From the NCBI GenBank assembly GCA_937944945.1, contig CALEBD010000419.1, positions 1 to 5,848 on the forward strand: DNA of 5,848 nucleotides, in the 5' to 3' direction. Source of the stretch: an uncultured Clostridium sp. (GTDB lineage Bacteria > Bacillota > Clostridia > Peptostreptococcales > Peptostreptococcaceae). The first letter of the stretch is position 1, and each line of letters starts with the position of its first letter. Below the pieces are notes generated by a model. The model was given only the letters and a program-made list of their open reading frames with translations, was not told where the DNA came from and did not search any database. Below, one piece after another: positions 4,906 through 5,848 of the stretch. The position numbers and the translations under genes are program-made.

Positions 4906-5848
4906 ATGAAAAAATTAATTTCAATAGGAGAGGCATTAATTGATTTTATACCTACAGAGTCAGGTAAAAAAATCAAACAAGTAGATGGTTTTAAACCAGC
5001 AGTAGGTGGAGCACCAGCTAATGTATGTGCTGCTTTTACAAAATTAGGCGGAGAGTCAAAAATGATAACACAATTAGGTGAAGATCCTTTTGGAGATAAA
5101 ATAATAGATGAATTTAGAAAATATAATATAGGTTGTGAATATGTATCAAGAACATCAGAAGCTAATACGAGTTTAGCTTTTGTAGCTTTAGATGAAAATA
5201 AAAACAGAGAATTTTCTTTTTATAGAAAACCTGGTGCAGATATGCTACTTGAAGCAGATACTATAAAACAAGAATGGTTTGAAAATATATTTGCACTTCA
5301 TTTTTGCTCTGTTTCAATAGGTGATTTCCCTATGAAACAAGCACATAATAGAGCTATTGAATATACATTAAATAACAATGGAATAGTAAGTTTTGATTTA
5401 AATGTAAGACTTCCATTATGGAAAGCCCCAGAAAGATTAAGAGAAGCTATATTAGAAATGATACCAAAAGCACATATTTTAAAAATTTCTGATGAAGAAT
5501 TAGAATTTGTGACTGGAGGAACAAATATAGAGCATGAATTAGATAAATTATTTGTAGGTAATGTCAAATTAATCATATTTACAAAAGGTAAAGATGGAGC
5601 AGAGGCATACACAAAATTTGCAAAAGCATCAATACCTGGAATAAAAACACAAGTAGAAGATACTACTGGAGCAGGAGACGGATTTATAGGCTCGTTTTTA
5701 TATCAATTAGATAAAAATAGTGTAGATGTAGATAAATTAAAGTTATTAAACAAAGAGGATTTAGAAAGATATTTAGATTTTTCAAATAGATACTGTGCTA
5801 TAAGTGTAACAAAAAAAGGGGCTATGGATTCTTATCCTACATTAGATG
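4906..5848 (+). CDS. scrK: Fructokinase, PfkB (ribokinase) family, cut by the window end
   Basis: The enzyme phosphorylates the free fructose released by the hydrolase to fructose 6-phosphate with ATP, completing sucrose entry into glycolysis. The frame opens at ATG 4906, seven bases after AGGTGA (4893-4898), and runs open to the window edge: 314 codons plus one base. The protein begins MKKLISIGEALIDFIP, has the first PfkB signature around VGGAPANVCAAF (33-44) with the sugar-contacting glycines, and the second signature DTTGAGDGFIGS (252-263) with the catalytic base Asp258 and the GAGD anion hole. The last visible residues, SYPTLD, match the usual end of these 315-325-residue kinases, so only a handful of residues are missing. 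All ten arginines are AGA, unlike the permease and hydrolase upstream. It is separated from the hydrolase by 83 bases containing a hairpin. Other PfkB sugar kinases are conceivable by motif alone; context makes fructokinase much the best call. Confidence 0.93.
   Translation, partial: MKKLISIGEALIDFIPTESGKKIKQVDGFKPAVGGAPANVCAAFTKLGGESKMITQLGEDPFGDKIIDEFRKYNIGCEYVSRTSEANTSLAFVALDENKNREFSFYRKPGADMLLEADTIKQEWFENIFALHFCSVSIGDFPMKQAHNRAIEYTLNNNGIVSFDLNVRLPLWKAPERLREAILEMIPKAHILKISDEELEFVTGGTNIEHELDKLFVGNVKLIIFTKGKDGAEAYTKFAKASIPGIKTQVEDTTGAGDGFIGSFLYQLDKNSVDVDKLKLLNKEDLERYLDFSNRYCAISVTKKGAMDSYPTLD

Noticed and set aside
5298..5612. Minus-strand open frame of 104 codons inside the fructokinase
   Set aside because: It lies wholly opposite the kinase coding sequence, is Ser/Leu/Asn-rich as expected for an antisense frame and has no promoter or family motif.
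1..5848. CRISPR array, tRNA, rRNA, insertion sequence or toxin-antitoxin pair
   Set aside because: Read on both strands, no spaced direct repeats, no tRNA-like cloverleaf, no transposase motif and no small paired genes could be supported.

Overview
The window is almost entirely a sucrose-uptake and sucrose-breakdown locus from an AT-rich, low-GC Gram-positive bacterium, most likely a member of the Clostridia. The right-hand ~5.6 kb is strongly AT-rich, with A/T-ending codons, frequent AGA arginine codons and AGGAGG- or AGGTGA-type ribosome binding sites. The genes have the Firmicutes sucrose gene set. I cannot name a species from the sequence alone.

Layout. Bases 1 to about 222 differ from the rest: they are about 58% G+C by hand count over 1-180. 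They carry the 3' end of a small membrane-protein gene that resembles, tentatively, the pilin-like components of conjugative elements of gut Firmicutes. At about 206-235 composition changes abruptly, and the sequence runs straight into the middle of the DNA-binding domain of a LacI-family regulator (scrR-like, to 1140). That gene has lost its start codon and helix-turn-helix, but the remaining frame is open to its natural stop and is followed by a clear terminator (1146-1185). A 280-base regulatory gap follows. It contains a strong sigma-A promoter with an A-tract UP element (1366-1414), a palindrome in the promoter spacer and a near-consensus cre/LacI-type operator (1429-1442). Next come a sucrose-type PTS permease with fused EIIB-EIIC-EIIA domains (1468-3369) and a GH32 sucrose-6-phosphate hydrolase (3386-4822), translationally close to it. 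After a hairpin just past the hydrolase stop codon (4825-4865) comes a PfkB-family fructokinase (4906 to the window end, missing only its last few residues).

How the genes work together. The PTS protein imports sucrose as sucrose 6-phosphate. The hydrolase splits this into glucose 6-phosphate and fructose, and the fructokinase phosphorylates the fructose to fructose 6-phosphate, so both halves enter glycolysis. The LacI-type regulator would normally repress the pathway until sucrose is present, and CcpA would be expected to add glucose repression at the cre-like site.

I see no clearly new biological system. The points worth a second look are the junction that beheads the regulator (a real rearrangement or an assembly chimera), the dense promoter/operator architecture, and the arginine-codon contrast between the permease/hydrolase pair and the flanking regulator and kinase genes.
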